DNA from: Saprospiraceae bacterium
GTDB lineage: Bacteria; Bacteroidota; Bacteroidia; Chitinophagales; Saprospiraceae
Direction: 5' to 3'
Length of the DNA stretch: 64,000 bases
Assembly (NCBI GenBank): GCA_016714985.1
Contig: JADKBS010000026.1
Location: 1 to 64,000, forward strand
Part shown: piece by piece, positions 1-7,851 of the stretch
How positions within the stretch are numbered: the first letter of the stretch is position 1
How the letters are laid out: every line of letters begins with the position of its first letter
Position numbers and translations under genes: made by a program
The notes under the pieces: generated by a model
Database searches by the model: none
What the model was told of the DNA's origin: nothing
What the model saw: the letters and a program-made list of their open reading frames with translations, nothing else

Positions 1-1188
1 CATTTCCAGTAAGTTGGAAGGCGTGTAATCAAGCCCGCCGTGTACAAATTTTTTCAAGTCAGGTGCTACATTGCTGGTATTATCAATAATGACAAACAGC
101 TCTGTTACGGCTTCGCAGGGCATATCGCCAACCAATGATAGCATGTGCTGAATATCCGTGACCCGGTTTTCTGGGGCACAATCATTGCGGTTGTTTGCAG
201 GCCAGTCTCTGAGGTACTGCCAGCAGGGCACGCTGACCAAGCCAGACTCCCATGGCAGCACATCTTTAGAATAATGGCCGAGGTCTATACCAGAAGGAAA
301 GCCGCACCCGTCTGGCGAATCCATGTCCGGTGAGCCTGCGGCTATGCCAGCGGTGATGAGCGCACCGTTGCTATTGTAGGTACATTGCTGGCCGGGGACA
401 TCCACGCCTTCAGGTGCCCAGCGCACCTCAAATGCAGCGCCATAATGGTATTTCCGAATTAAGTCGCCGCTCCCGCAATCCAGCCATTCGCCTTTTGGGC
501 AGTTTGTTTTCCCAAGTTTTTGGGCTTCTTGGTAGGTGCATGGGCAGGGAGGGAGACTAGAGTACCAGGTCTTGTCGGTACCGGTTAGCTCGGAAAAACC
601 GTCTTGGTCATAAACAACCCTTCCTTCGCCTTCCTCAATCCAGATTCCACTGGGGTTGCCATTGTTGTCTATCATGAAATTGGCAAAGTACAAGGCCTCG
701 ATGCCGTCGTTGGCAAGCGTCCCAGAAATGACATGTATCAATCTTGCGGCCCCGCCAAAGCTATGAACAGCATTGATTTCCACAAAGACAGAGAAGCTGC
801 AATCGTCGCCGACAATATAGCTGCCCACGCCTTCCCCGCTTTCAGGCCCATTTTCATAATCAACCATGACGGTCAGTGCTTGGTTGTTTTGGTGGTGGAA
901 GGTGACCGAATAGTCGGCAAATTCAAATCCTGGGACATCGCCCGGCCTGTTGCTGCTCAATAGGATAAAAGGTGAGGCATAGTAGGTGTTCTCAAGTAAT
1001 GGCGGATTGGCCCCTCCATTGATGGGCATGCCTAGCCGCTTCATTTCGTCCAAGGTGCTCTGTGGCACCAAGTCAGTGATTTCCCTGGTAAGGCCGTTTT
1101 CGTCCACTTTGGGTTCGATTTCTTCTTTTTCACAGCCAACGATAAAGGCAAGTAGGAAAATTGGGAAAATAAGGTTGATGATTTTCAT
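1..1188 (-). CDS. Partial lipoprotein, 5' part, runs off the left edge
   Basis: An open frame starts with ATG at 1188 and stays free of stops down to base 1, so at least 396 codons are present and the 3' end is missing. The N-terminus MKIINLIFPIFLLAFIVGC is a lipoprotein signal with a cysteine at residue 19, followed by an acidic stretch (EKEEIEPK), so the product is probably an exported lipoprotein. The rest has no motif I can name; it contains scattered cysteines (for example CPCTYQEA and ENRVTDIQHML) and ends within the window at a segment reading AVTELFVIIDNTSNV. It lies 68 bp downstream of the TPR gene on the same strand, so the two may be co-transcribed, although a strong hairpin lies between them. 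Function unknown. Confidence 0.72.
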   Translation of the reverse strand, partial: MKIINLIFPIFLLAFIVGCEKEEIEPKVDENGLTREITDLVPQSTLDEMKRLGMPINGGANPPLLENTYYASPFILLSSNRPGDVPGFEFADYSVTFHHQNNQALTVMVDYENGPESGEGVGSYIVGDDCSFSVFVEINAVHSFGGAARLIHVISGTLANDGIEALYFANFMIDNNGNPSGIWIEEGEGRVVYDQDGFSELTGTDKTWYSSLPPCPCTYQEAQKLGKTNCPKGEWLDCGSGDLIRKYHYGAAFEVRWAPEGVDVPGQQCTYNSNGALITAGIAAGSPDMDSPDGCGFPSGIDLGHYSKDVLPWESGLVSVPCWQYLRDWPANNRNDCAPENRVTDIQHMLSLVGDMPCEAVTELFVIIDNTSNVAPDLKKFVHGGLDYTPSNLLEM

Positions 1189-1210
1189 TTTGCAAGATTT
1201 AAGGAGTGAT

Positions 1211-1250
1211 GATGTGCAACATGGGGTGCCCCGTGCTGCACATCGGTTTT
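1211..1250. terminator. Strong hairpin between TPR gene and lipoprotein gene
   Basis: GATGTGCA at 1211-1218 pairs with TGCACATC at 1237-1244, and the inner GGGG/CCCC also pair around a two-base loop, giving a stem of about 16 bp with two mismatches. A run of six T follows on the plus strand (1247-1252), which is the wrong side for the upstream minus-strand gene. It could be a processing or attenuation hairpin, or an imperfect bidirectional terminator. Confidence 0.4.
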
Positions 1251-1256
1251 TTAAGT

Positions 1257-2312
1257 TCAAGCGGGCCTAGCCGTCATTTTGTTGACGAGGTCATAGTTGA
1301 CCAAGAAGCCTTTTATGATTTCATAAGGCAGCATGACGATGACCATCCCGTAGCGTATCGCACCGAATACAAACCTGAATGCGAACTTCATGAAGATGAC
1401 GTTTGAAAAACTGCCAAAAAAGGTAAATCTGCCCATTTCTTCGCCCATCGCGTCCAGCCTGCGAACGATGAAAGGGTCGCGGTAGTCGTTCTTGAAGTAG
1501 GTACGGTTGAACAGGTAGCCGGGCTTAAACTGTGAAAAATAGTAAAGCGCAGCCATCAAAAGAAGGAGTACCGCTAGGACTGGGCTGCCCGCTAAGAGCA
1601 GTACGACGCCTACGATGGCAGGGGCCTTTAGAAGGTACTTGTAGCCGGAAAACTTGCGCTGTTCCATCTCGGCGAGATGGGCTTCTATTTCGGCGATGCG
1701 GTTGTTGATGGAGATATTGGAACCGTCCAAAAGGCTTTTCGCCATTTCGACCTGCCTTCTGGCATAGTTTAAATGCTCGCTTTCGGTTGCGAGGAACTCA
1801 TCCTTGTTCTCCGGGTGGCGGTGCCAGGTCGAATAAGAACGTTCGATATAGGCTAAGGCCAACTGCTCTTTGATGATTTTTTCGGCCTCGCCAGCGTTTA
1901 CAGCGCCCTCCATCAGTTCAATGCCCTCCTGTTTTAGGTTGACATTGTTGGTTTCATGGCCCCTTTCGTGCAGCAGCCTACCGTAATGGCCCGCATAAAG
2001 CATATTCGATGGTTCCAGTCGGCGGGCCGTTTGAAATTGGTGCCGAGCTGCCTGAAAGTCGTCTTTGAGCTCATAAGCCTCTCCAAGCCTAAAATAGGCA
2101 TCGGCGCTGTTGGGGCTTATGGCCAGTGCCTTTTCGTAATTTTCAATAGCCTTGCTCCAATTTTCCATCTTCATGAAAACATTCCCCATTTGCAAATAAG
2201 CCTCGTGGTCGTTGGGAAAGGAAGAAACAAGTCGGCTGCCCAGTTGTAGCGCCTCCGAAAAGTTGTCATGCTGAAGTGCGGTTTCGATGTCCTTGATGAT
2301 TTGTGATTTCAT
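1257..2312 (-). CDS. TPR-repeat membrane protein
   Basis: This encodes 351 residues from the ATG at 2312 (MKSQIIKDIETALQHDN). A longer frame reaches 2411, but its extra 33 residues look like untranslated leader. Residues about 5-120 hold three tetratricopeptide repeats with the usual pattern (AYLQMGNVFMKMENWSKAIE, AYFRLGEAYELKDDF). A helical middle follows, and then hydrophobic segments (APAIVGVVLLLAGSPVLAVLLLLMAALYYF, in two halves) and a further hydrophobic C-terminus. TPRs are protein-docking scaffolds, so a membrane-tethered adaptor is likely. No catalytic motif is seen. The downstream neighbour is the partial lipoprotein. The partner is unknown. Confidence 0.75.
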   Translation of the reverse strand: MKSQIIKDIETALQHDNFSEALQLGSRLVSSFPNDHEAYLQMGNVFMKMENWSKAIENYEKALAISPNSADAYFRLGEAYELKDDFQAARHQFQTARRLEPSNMLYAGHYGRLLHERGHETNNVNLKQEGIELMEGAVNAGEAEKIIKEQLALAYIERSYSTWHRHPENKDEFLATESEHLNYARRQVEMAKSLLDGSNISINNRIAEIEAHLAEMEQRKFSGYKYLLKAPAIVGVVLLLAGSPVLAVLLLLMAALYYFSQFKPGYLFNRTYFKNDYRDPFIVRRLDAMGEEMGRFTFFGSFSNVIFMKFAFRFVFGAIRYGMVIVMLPYEIIKGFLVNYDLVNKMTARPA

Positions 2313-2412
2313 GATTGTGATTTTAATGATGAATAGATTTGTTTCTGATGCAATTGGCGCTGTTTTCAGCGCTTCAATTATCTGTGGAAATAGTGTCCAT
2401 GGGGTGCCCATT

Positions 2413-2751
2413 TTTTAAGAAATAATTCTCCTTTATTATACTGCGCACCGCCAAATATTATGCATGGTTGATAACGGTTGATGAAGTTGATAATGGTTGA
2501 TAATCAATCTCATAAACCATTATCAACCCTTATCAACCAAGGACCTCATGCACAAAACTTGACGGCGTGAGCTATATAAAAAAGGGCGATTAAGTACCTA
2601 CGATATTAGAATTTAGACGGTGTACAAATTATTGCTGGTCAATGCTTTATCCAAAGTCCATTAAGAGCAGCGTAGAATTAATATTGGCATTTAACGGCTT
2701 GCCCTATATAGCATTAATAGGCTATTATTTGATGACGCTAGCAATAAAAAA
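2413..2751. other. Gene-free stretch with GGTTGATAA repeats
   Basis: No gene of convincing length lies here. It contains several copies of GGTTGATAA and their inverse (2466-2538), a copy of a dispersed 29-bp sequence (2548-2576, resembling 3688-3716), and AT-rich DNA before the terminator of the next minus-strand gene. It also includes the region upstream of the TPR gene start. Confidence 0.5.
2466..2538. repeat. GGTTGATAA direct and inverted repeats forming a long hairpin
   Basis: Four forward-oriented GTTGAT(A/G)A units at 2466-2504 are followed by two inverted units at 2519-2538. The arm 2486-2504 pairs with 2519-2538 over about 18 positions with one mismatch and a 14-base loop. It may be an extragenic palindrome, a protein-binding array or an RNA hairpin. 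Confidence 0.6.
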
Positions 2752-2782
2752 GCCCAGTTGACACGGTAACAGTCAACTGGGC
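2743..2782 (-). terminator. Intrinsic terminator of the 2808-3290 gene
   Basis: GCCCAGTTGAC at 2752-2762 pairs perfectly with GTCAACTGGGC at 2772-2782 around a nine-base loop. On the minus strand the stem is followed by a U run (TTTTTT, 2746-2751). It lies 26 bp past the stop codon of the minus-strand gene. Confidence 0.85.
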
Positions 2783-2807
2783 CTTGCTTGGCTTTTGAAG
2801 CTTGTTT

Positions 2808-3290
2808 CTAGCCATTGATTATAATATCGTTGAGCACCCGTGCGCTGAGGTTGGTGCCGATGTTGCCGTTTGCAGCGCCACGGCAGCAAGGTGCTTTGAT
2901 GACGTGCGGGATGCTGCGCAGGTTGACCACCTGTCCGTCCACCGCCTGAACGCTTTCAACGGTGATGGTGATGTTTGCGCAGTTTTTACTGCAACCGCAT
3001 TGACCACTGCAAGAACTGGTAACCTTCTTGACCCATCCCGTGGCGATGGAGCCAGCGGCGATGACCACCTTGCCGTTTACTGTCACATTGCTGCGCACCA
3101 TGAAGTCGAGTGAGTTTCCTACTGACCAGGTCTCGGAGTCCACCTCCTCGTTCAAGGTAAGAGCGATGGCGGTTCCGGCCCTCAGTGTAACCATCTGCGA
3201 GACAGATGCTGGAGGTGCTGCATTGAGCAGGTTGGCTGCGAAAAGAAAGGCTGCCATTAAGAGGCTGTTGAAAAAAGATTTTTGAAACAT
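2808..3290 (-). CDS. Small secreted protein, LRAGT...DGQ family, paralog 1
   Basis: This encodes 160 residues. Residues 1-24 are a signal peptide (MFQKSFFNSLLMAAFLFAANL, cleaved near NAAPP). The mature part follows the family pattern: LRAGT near residue 37, a SVGNSLDF segment, VNGKVVIAAGS and AVDGQ, and it ends near SARVLND. A cysteine cluster (CSGQCGCSKNC) in the middle and a CC pair near the end are shared with the 4089-4565 copy, so disulfides or metal binding are possible. The beta-rich repeating pattern recalls barrel-like outer-membrane-associated domains, but I cannot assign a function. Its upstream region mirrors that of the divergent gene at 4089. Confidence 0.75.
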   Translation of the reverse strand: MFQKSFFNSLLMAAFLFAANLLNAAPPASVSQMVTLRAGTAIALTLNEEVDSETWSVGNSLDFMVRSNVTVNGKVVIAAGSIATGWVKKVTSSCSGQCGCSKNCANITITVESVQAVDGQVVNLRSIPHVIKAPCCRGAANGNIGTNLSARVLNDIIING

Positions 3291-3328
3291 GGCTTAAAAA
3301 TTTTGATGGTGAATAAGATTTGATTTTT

Positions 3329-3386
3329 AGCGACGTTCATCGCCGCTTTCGTGAATAGGTGGAGTAGGGTGGGGCGGGGTACCCAT
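3329..3386 (-). promoter_or_regulatory. Conserved leader of paralog 1 with GGGTACCC palindrome
   Basis: Reading the minus strand: ATGGGTACCCC at 3386-3376, then TATTCACGAAAGCG, then a short imperfect hairpin (3347-3329), then the start at 3290. The same order is found upstream of 4089, and the palindrome alone recurs upstream of 23755. Conservation between paralogs in non-coding DNA suggests a shared promoter or leader control; the binding factor is unknown. Confidence 0.5.
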
Positions 3387-3687
3387 GTTTCTGAAAAAAT
3401 CTTTACAAAAGGCAAGAAAGCTATACGGGAAGGTTGGAAAGACCTACTGTATGCTACTGAACTGGAGGGATGCCAGCAGCGTGTAACTAATGGTCTGTTT
3501 CAATGAATGTCAGCATATATTTTATAGCGTCAATAATTCTGTGAGTCCCATCGTGTCAAGTTATACTGCAAGCCGCCAAGTTTTCCCGACCTGCGGTATG
3601 GGACAAGTTGGGCATGGCCAAACGTACACCGAAAGCCCAGTTTCGTTGTGATTTCGCCTGAACGGGGTTACGGCCTATATTGGGGCC

Positions 3688-3716
3688 CATGCGCAAAACT
3701 TGGCAATGTGAGCTGT
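3688..3716. repeat. Dispersed 29-bp repeat, second copy near 2548
   Basis: ATGCGCAAAACTTGGC plus the following GTGAGCTGTA resembles 2548-2576 at most positions, and similarity continues patchily into a CCTAC...GTACAA segment. It could be the remnant of a mobile-element end or an extragenic repeat. Confidence 0.35.
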
Positions 3717-3983
3717 AGTGCCTACCATCAATTCAAATATTGATGCAGTACAACCGGATTTGCCGTGACTTTTAATCGGTAGGATACATCTGTTTATAGG
3801 CATCATTATAGAACAATGCGGGTTGCACATTACTATTGCGGTTTTTGTATTCGTCAAGGACATACTGTCCACTTGAAGCTGGTGGCTATTTCTATTTTTT
3901 AATCCGATTGATTTTTTCTTTCATATTGATTATCAACGATTTGTGATTATGTTTTAAAAAAAGTCAAAAAAGATTTTGAAAAC

Positions 3984-4041
3984 ATGGGTACCCCAGAAAG
4001 CCCCGCTCCACTTATTCACGAAAGCGCTGATAAACAGCACT
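3984..4041 (+). promoter_or_regulatory. Conserved leader of paralog 2 with GGGTACCC palindrome
   Basis: ATGGGTACCCC lies at 3984-3994, followed by TTATTCACGAAAGCG and a hairpin with arms AGCGCTG (4023-4029) and CAGCACT (4035-4041). The order and spacing match the mirrored leader upstream of 3290. The hairpin bases differ between copies but the pairing is kept, which suggests the structure matters. Confidence 0.5.
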
Positions 4042-4088
4042 GAAAAAAATCAACAATCAATCTTATTCACCATCAAAAATTTTAAGCC

Positions 4089-4565
4089 ATGTTTCAACAA
4101 TCATTTTTCCGCAACTTTTTCGCAAGCGCCCTTTTGTTGGTCGCACAACTTTCATTCGCTGCTTCAATCCCTGCCCCTTCGATGCAGATGATTACCCTCC
4201 GGGCCGGCACGGCAGTCTCACTCACACTCAACGAGACCTTCAACGCCGAGGATGTTTCGGTTGGCAACGCCATTGACTTCATGGTTCGCAGCAATGTGAC
4301 GGTCAACGGCAAGGTGGTCATCGCCGCCGGAGCCATCGCCGAGGGATGGGTGAAGGACGTAAAAGGGGCCTGCGACGGCACTTGCAAGGGCTGCGCCACC
4401 ATCACCATCACCGTTGAGAGCGTGCAAACCGTGGACGGCCAGCGCATCTACCTGCGCAGCATCCCACACGTCATCAAAGCACCTTGCTGCAAAGGGACGG
4501 CCACTGCCGAAATCGGTGCCAACCTGAGTGCCCGTGTACTCAATGACGTGAAAATCAACGCTTAA
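4089..4565 (+). CDS. Small secreted protein, LRAGT...DGQ family, paralog 2
   Basis: This encodes 158 residues with a signal peptide (MFQQSFFRNFFASALLLVAQ, cleaved near SFAAS). It is the closest relative of the 2808-3290 product: LRAGTAVSLTLNE, SVGNAIDFMVRSNVTVNGKV, VIAAGAIAEGWVK, TVDGQRIYLRSIPHVIKAP and SARVLND match nearly residue for residue. A short cysteine cluster (CDGTCKGC) and a CC pair are present. It is likely periplasmic or surface exposed. It is followed after 113 bp by paralog 3 in the same direction, so the two form a probable operon ending at the terminator near 5220. Function unknown. Confidence 0.78.
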   Translation: MFQQSFFRNFFASALLLVAQLSFAASIPAPSMQMITLRAGTAVSLTLNETFNAEDVSVGNAIDFMVRSNVTVNGKVVIAAGAIAEGWVKDVKGACDGTCKGCATITITVESVQTVDGQRIYLRSIPHVIKAPCCKGTATAEIGANLSARVLNDVKINA

Positions 4566-4678
4566 CCTTCAATCCTTGACTCCAAAAAACCTTGCTTTTT
4601 CACCATTAACTTTTAACCACGACCACAAAAAACCATTCATCAACCAATCATTTTCAACCATTTTAAAAAATTTCCATC

Positions 4679-5158
4679 ATGAAAAATACAATCAAAATCC
4701 TGTTCTTCTTCTTGCTTGCAGCCAACAACCTGCTCAACGCCAACAACCAAATCACCATGCCACTGCCCGTATTTTGCAGGCCCGACGCAAACGTGACCCT
4801 GCCAGCCGGCACCCTTGTTCTACTCGAAACCAGCGAAGTGAAATACAGCGACCAAGTGACAGTCGGCACGATGTTCAATTTCAGGGTACGCACCAATGTA
4901 GTGGCACAGGGAGAAGTGGTCATCTCGACAGGCTCCCTTGCCGTGGGCCGGATAAAGAGCATCCGCACCAACACCTACAACGACCCGGAAGAAGTAACCG
5001 TGGAACTGTTCTATGTGCAGGCAGTGGACGGCCAAATGGTACCGCTGAACGGCAATGAACTCACCATCCGTGGACAGTTTGCCAACGAAGGCACGAAGGT
5101 CGAATACGCCACTTTTATGACCTCGCAAGTGATGAACAATATTGTCATACACATCTAA
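4679..5158 (+). CDS. Small secreted protein, LRAGT...DGQ family, paralog 3
   Basis: This encodes 159 residues with a signal peptide (MKNTIKILFFFLLAANNLLNAN). The family pattern is kept as LPAGTLVLLETSE, SDQVTVGTMFNFRVRTNV, GEVVISTGSLAVGRIKSI, PEEVTVE, AVDGQMVPL and SQVMNNIVIHI. It lacks the cysteine clusters of paralogs 1 and 2 and is closest to the product of 23306-23755, with which it shares the SDQVTIG, RVRT and MNN segments. It is second in a probable operon after 4089-4565. Function unknown. Confidence 0.78.
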   Translation: MKNTIKILFFFLLAANNLLNANNQITMPLPVFCRPDANVTLPAGTLVLLETSEVKYSDQVTVGTMFNFRVRTNVVAQGEVVISTGSLAVGRIKSIRTNTYNDPEEVTVELFYVQAVDGQMVPLNGNELTIRGQFANEGTKVEYATFMTSQVMNNIVIHI

Positions 5159-5187
5159 TAATCAATCCAAAAAGTAAGCGATTTAGT

Positions 5188-5225
5188 AAACCCCGGGGTG
5201 CGTGAGCGCTGCCGGGGTTTTTCTT
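5188..5225 (+). terminator. Intrinsic terminator after paralog 3
   Basis: AAACCCCGG (5188-5196) pairs with CCGGGGTTT (5212-5220), followed by TTCTTT on the plus strand. It lies about 30 bp after the stop at 5158 and faces the end of minus-strand gene A, so it may serve both directions. Confidence 0.8.
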
Positions 5226-5244
5226 TGCGACAGGTAGTAGGGGG

Positions 5245-5628
5245 TTAACGGATAAGGTTGATAGGCCCCCTAATTCTGCCTTCTTTTTCCCTCCCGATTT
5301 GCAGGATATAGTAATAGGCTCCCTGCGGCATGGTGGCGTCTTTGTTTCGTCCGTCCCAGGGCTTGTAAGGCTTGGCCCTGAAAACAGCGTTTCCCCATCG
5401 GTTTACGACGGTAAACTCGACCGCTTCGGGGTCAATAAAGCCGCCTGCACAGGCTTCGAGGTGTGCGATAGGGTCAAAGAGGTCATTGGCTCCATCCACA
5501 AGGCCAGGCGTGATGACGTTGGGGATGGTGGAGGTGCATTCGTCGCTGAGGACAGGGGTACAAATGTCTTCTGGCAATAAAATGAGATTGATGTTAATGA
5601 TGCTATCACATCCACCTTCGGCGACCAA
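5245..5628 (-). CDS. Gene A fragment 3: C-terminal type B sorting domain
   Basis: This is the third frame of gene A. The same frame is open upstream to about 5875 and reads CFPLELLVHC then FSDNPNLPGGGDF, a linker found at the end of each LRR block in this locus. The C-terminus has TVVNRWGNAVFRA, WDGRNKDATMPQGAYYYIL and a final INLIR, the hallmarks of the gliding-motility-associated C-terminal domain that directs T9SS export. The apparent start inside this frame is not a true initiation site. Confidence 0.65.
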   Translation of the reverse strand: MVAEGGCDSIININLILLPEDICTPVLSDECTSTIPNVITPGLVDGANDLFDPIAHLEACAGGFIDPEAVEFTVVNRWGNAVFRAKPYKPWDGRNKDATMPQGAYYYILQIGREKEGRIRGPINLIR

Positions 5629-5821
5629 AGCAATGGAATGGAGGCCAGCTTGGATGAATGTACTACCAGCAAATAGCAGGCTGTCACCGACGCAAATAGC
5701 AGTGTCTATCGAAACTGAAATGGCCGGGTTGCTGCCTTGGCAGAAGGCGGCGAAGTCTCCGCCACCGGGGAGGTTGGGGTTGTCACTGAATCTGTAAATA
5801 ATATCGCAATGAACTAATAGC

Positions 5822-6367
5822 TCAAGAGGAAAACAGCCGCTTAGTTGGTTGTAGTAAAGGTAGAGTGAATGCAGGGCTCGCCAAATTGCCCAACTCCGGC
5901 GGTATGATATTATTCAACTGATTGTTGTAGAGTCCAAGCTCTTCTAAATTTTGAAGATTGCCTAATTCGGTTGGAATTGATCCATATAGTTGATTGTTAT
6001 CAATATATAGTTGTTTTAAGTTTTGGAGGTTGCCCAGTTCTTGAGGAATAACGCTATTCAATTCGTTATAGCCAAGATGTAGCATTTTCAGGTATTGTAG
6101 GTTCCCTAATTCCGGCGGTATGTCACCATTCAACTGGTTATTGTAAAGCCCAAGTTCTTCCAAGTTTTGAAGATTGCCCAGTTCTGGTGGAATATTACCC
6201 ATTAAATAGTTACTCCCAAGCCAAAGTTTTTGTAGGTATTGAAGAGTTCCCAGTTCAGTTGGTATGGGGCCATTCAAGTTATTGATTGGAAGGAAAATTG
6301 ATTCTACACAGCCTCCAACAGCCGTCACCCCAAACCACGTATCAATGGGCTGCCCGACACCAACCAA
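5822..6367 (-). CDS. Gene A fragment 2: leucine-rich repeats
   Basis: This frame carries six plant-type LRRs, each about 24 residues (GPIPTELGTLQYLQKLWLGSN and repeats of it). The first residues restore the sequence QPIDTWFGV expected after NWLV of the upstream fragment, which locates the break near 6353. The last ten residues (LQPTKRLFSS) are out of frame relative to the family and mark the second break near 5875. Confidence 0.6.
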   Translation of the reverse strand: MVGVGQPIDTWFGVTAVGGCVESIFLPINNLNGPIPTELGTLQYLQKLWLGSNYLMGNIPPELGNLQNLEELGLYNNQLNGDIPPELGNLQYLKMLHLGYNELNSVIPQELGNLQNLKQLYIDNNQLYGSIPTELGNLQNLEELGLYNNQLNNIIPPELGNLASPAFTLPLLQPTKRLFSS

Positions 6368-6516
6368 TTTGTATTATTCGTCCAGCCAGCCCCATTGGTA
6401 GAATCATACAGTGCCACCAGTGCTAGTGAATCTGCTATCGGGACGCATTGGCTATTCACCTCGAATGGCAAAATAATCAAAAGCGCCATCAAAGGTGTCG
6501 GCAGAAGTTTCTTCAT
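6325..6516 (-). CDS. Gene A fragment 1: signal peptide and LRR cap
   Basis: This is the true N-terminus of gene A: a signal peptide (MKKLLPTPLMALLIILPFEVNSQ) followed by the LRR N-cap found in all these genes (DSLALVALYDSTNGAGWTNNTNW). The last seven residues are out of frame because of the break near 6353. ATG at 6516 is the only plausible start and lies 14 bp after the stop of gene B. Confidence 0.6.
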   Translation of the reverse strand: MKKLLPTPLMALLIILPFEVNSQCVPIADSLALVALYDSTNGAGWTNNTNWLVSGSPLIRGLG

Positions 6517-6530
6517 AGTTTATTGAGGTT

Positions 6531-7121
6531 TTATTTATCTAAAATCAAGTTCACCGCCCCTTTCACCACTAACGTCTTTTCCCTAGTCTTTACTTTCAGG
6601 AAATAATAATAGGCACCCTGTGGGAGCTTTGCCCCGCCATTGTTGGTGCCGTCCCAAGCTCGGTAAGGCGCTGCTCGGAACACAGCCTCTCCCCACCTGT
6701 TGACGACGGTCAGTTCTGCCTCGTTGTCCGAGGGGACACAACCCGCCAGTCGGTATGGCTCTAAGGGATCGAATTCAGGATTTATATCGTCGCCGTTTGG
6801 TGTGAATACGTTGACCCGCTCTTCCTCGCTCTCCTCGAAGCAGTCCCGTTCGATGGATATCAACACGTTGGCCGTGTCGCAAAGTGTCGTGCAGACCTCA
6901 TGACATACCTTGTATGTGAAGGAGTCTTGGCCATAAGCGTCGGGGTTGTCCAAAGTGAACACAAAATCACCATTACTTCCTTGCGAAAGTGAGCCGCCTG
7001 TGGGCATCAAAGCGGAGCTTATCTGCCATTCATCGCCCGGTTCGTTGGGCAAGTCGTCGTTTTCTGTCACTGCTATGCTGGTGGAAAGCTGGTCGGCATC
7101 CACTATCGCCTCGTCGTCCAT
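6531..7121 (-). CDS. Gene B fragment 5: cadherin-like and type B sorting domain
   Basis: The frame is open up to the break near 7156. It has a MDDEAIVDADQLSTSIAVTENDD segment, typical of the domain before CHU_C in these proteins (NPDAYGQDSFTYKVC), then VNVFTPNGD, LTVVNRWGEAVFRAAPYRAWDG and PQGAYYYFLKV, ending KGAVNLILDK. The same C-terminus ends gene C. The apparent start is internal. Confidence 0.65.
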   Translation of the reverse strand: MDDEAIVDADQLSTSIAVTENDDLPNEPGDEWQISSALMPTGGSLSQGSNGDFVFTLDNPDAYGQDSFTYKVCHEVCTTLCDTANVLISIERDCFEESEEERVNVFTPNGDDINPEFDPLEPYRLAGCVPSDNEAELTVVNRWGEAVFRAAPYRAWDGTNNGGAKLPQGAYYYFLKVKTREKTLVVKGAVNLILDK

Positions 7122-7851
7122 GGCAAGAGGAGGGGAGGGGTCGAGGATGGTGAGTTGGCAGCGTATATACCATGCTGTCGCAACCGTTGACGCTTGGGAT
7201 TATATATTCGTACTCCCCGCTGGCGCCCAATAATTCACCATTGAAAAGTACGGTTCCGCCTGCACAAATGGTGGTGTCGAGCTGGATCGGTACGGAAGCC
7301 ATGAAAAGCAAGTTGATGTTCACGGTGCTGTCGCAGCCATTGACGCTTGCACCAGTCAACACCTCCGTCTTAGGATTTGGGTTTGACTGGTTGTATTCCG
7401 TGCCGTTGACGGTGACGGACTCACCGGGGCAGAGGGTTGGCGTGAAATCTGATTGCGCAGGTGGGTAGAACGATAGATTGATGTTCACGGTGCTGTCGCA
7501 GCCATTGACGCTTGCACCAGTCAACACCTCCGTGCCGGTTGGGTTTGACTGGTTGTATTCCGTGCCGTTGACGGTGACGGACTCACCGGGGCAGAGGGTT
7601 GGCGTGAAATCTGATTGCGCAGGTGGGTAGAACGATAGATTGATGTTCACGGTGCTGTCGCAGCCATTGACGCTTGCACCAGTCAACACCTCCGTGCCGG
7701 TTGGGTTTGACTGGTTGTATTCCGTGCCGTTGACGGTTACGGACTCGCCGGGGCAGAGGGTTGGCGTGAAATCTGATTGCGCAGGTGGGTAGAACGATAG
7801 ATTGATGTTCACGGTGCTGTCGCAGCCATTGACGCTTGCACCAGTCAACAC
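7030..7851 (-). CDS. Gene B fragment 4: tandem Ig-like repeats
   Basis: This frame holds three nearly identical and one variant copy of a 54-residue unit (GTEYNQSNPTGTEVLTGASV, NGCDSTVNINLSFYPPAQSD, FTPTLCPGESVTVN). The frame is open up to about 7972. The last 40 residues (THHPRPLPSSCHG onward) are out of frame past the break near 7156. The start given by the frame is internal to the original gene. Confidence 0.6.
   Translation of the reverse strand: MLTGASVNGCDSTVNINLSFYPPAQSDFTPTLCPGESVTVNGTEYNQSNPTGTEVLTGASVNGCDSTVNINLSFYPPAQSDFTPTLCPGESVTVNGTEYNQSNPTGTEVLTGASVNGCDSTVNINLSFYPPAQSDFTPTLCPGESVTVNGTEYNQSNPNPKTEVLTGASVNGCDSTVNINLLFMASVPIQLDTTICAGGTVLFNGELLGASGEYEYIIPSVNGCDSMVYTLPTHHPRPLPSSCHGRRGDSGCRPAFHQHSSDRKRRLAQRTGR

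Larger units (their letters stand above)
3291..4088. other. 798-bp divergent intergenic region with mirrored leaders
   Basis: This separates two divergent paralogs. Both ends carry the same leader in opposite orientation: a GGGTACCC palindrome, a TATTCACGAAAGCG block, a short hairpin and an ATTCACCATCAAAA block just before each start. The middle (about 3420-3960) has no convincing gene. It holds a dispersed repeat (3688-3716) and an inverted partner of its CAAAACTTGGC core near 3575. Confidence 0.6.
5245..6516 (-). pseudogene. Gene A: T9SS-secreted LRR protein with two frame breaks
   Basis: Homology to its neighbours shows one gene of about 424 codons split into three frames. It starts at 6516 (MKKLLPTPLMALLIILPFEV, signal peptide), runs through LRRs of the GxIPxELGNLxxL type and ends in a CHU_C/type B T9SS sorting domain. 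Breaks lie near 6353 (CCC where the homologs have CCCC) and near 5875 (GGG where GG is expected). Both are homopolymer changes, so sequencing error is possible; otherwise the gene is dead. It follows gene B after only 14 bp, so it is probably in the same transcript. Confidence 0.7.

Noticed and set aside
2466..2538. Replication origin (TTATCAACC units as DnaA boxes)
   Set aside because: The units differ from the TTATNCACA box, and no dnaA, dnaN or partition gene is near.
3675..3872. Minus-strand 65-codon ORF in the divergent intergenic region
   Set aside because: It spans a dispersed repeat, has no coding pattern, and has no relative in the window.
4576..5058. A 160-codon plus-strand frame overlapping paralog 3
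   Set aside because: It overlaps paralog 3 in another frame, has no signal peptide and matches no family member, while paralog 3 fits its family throughout.
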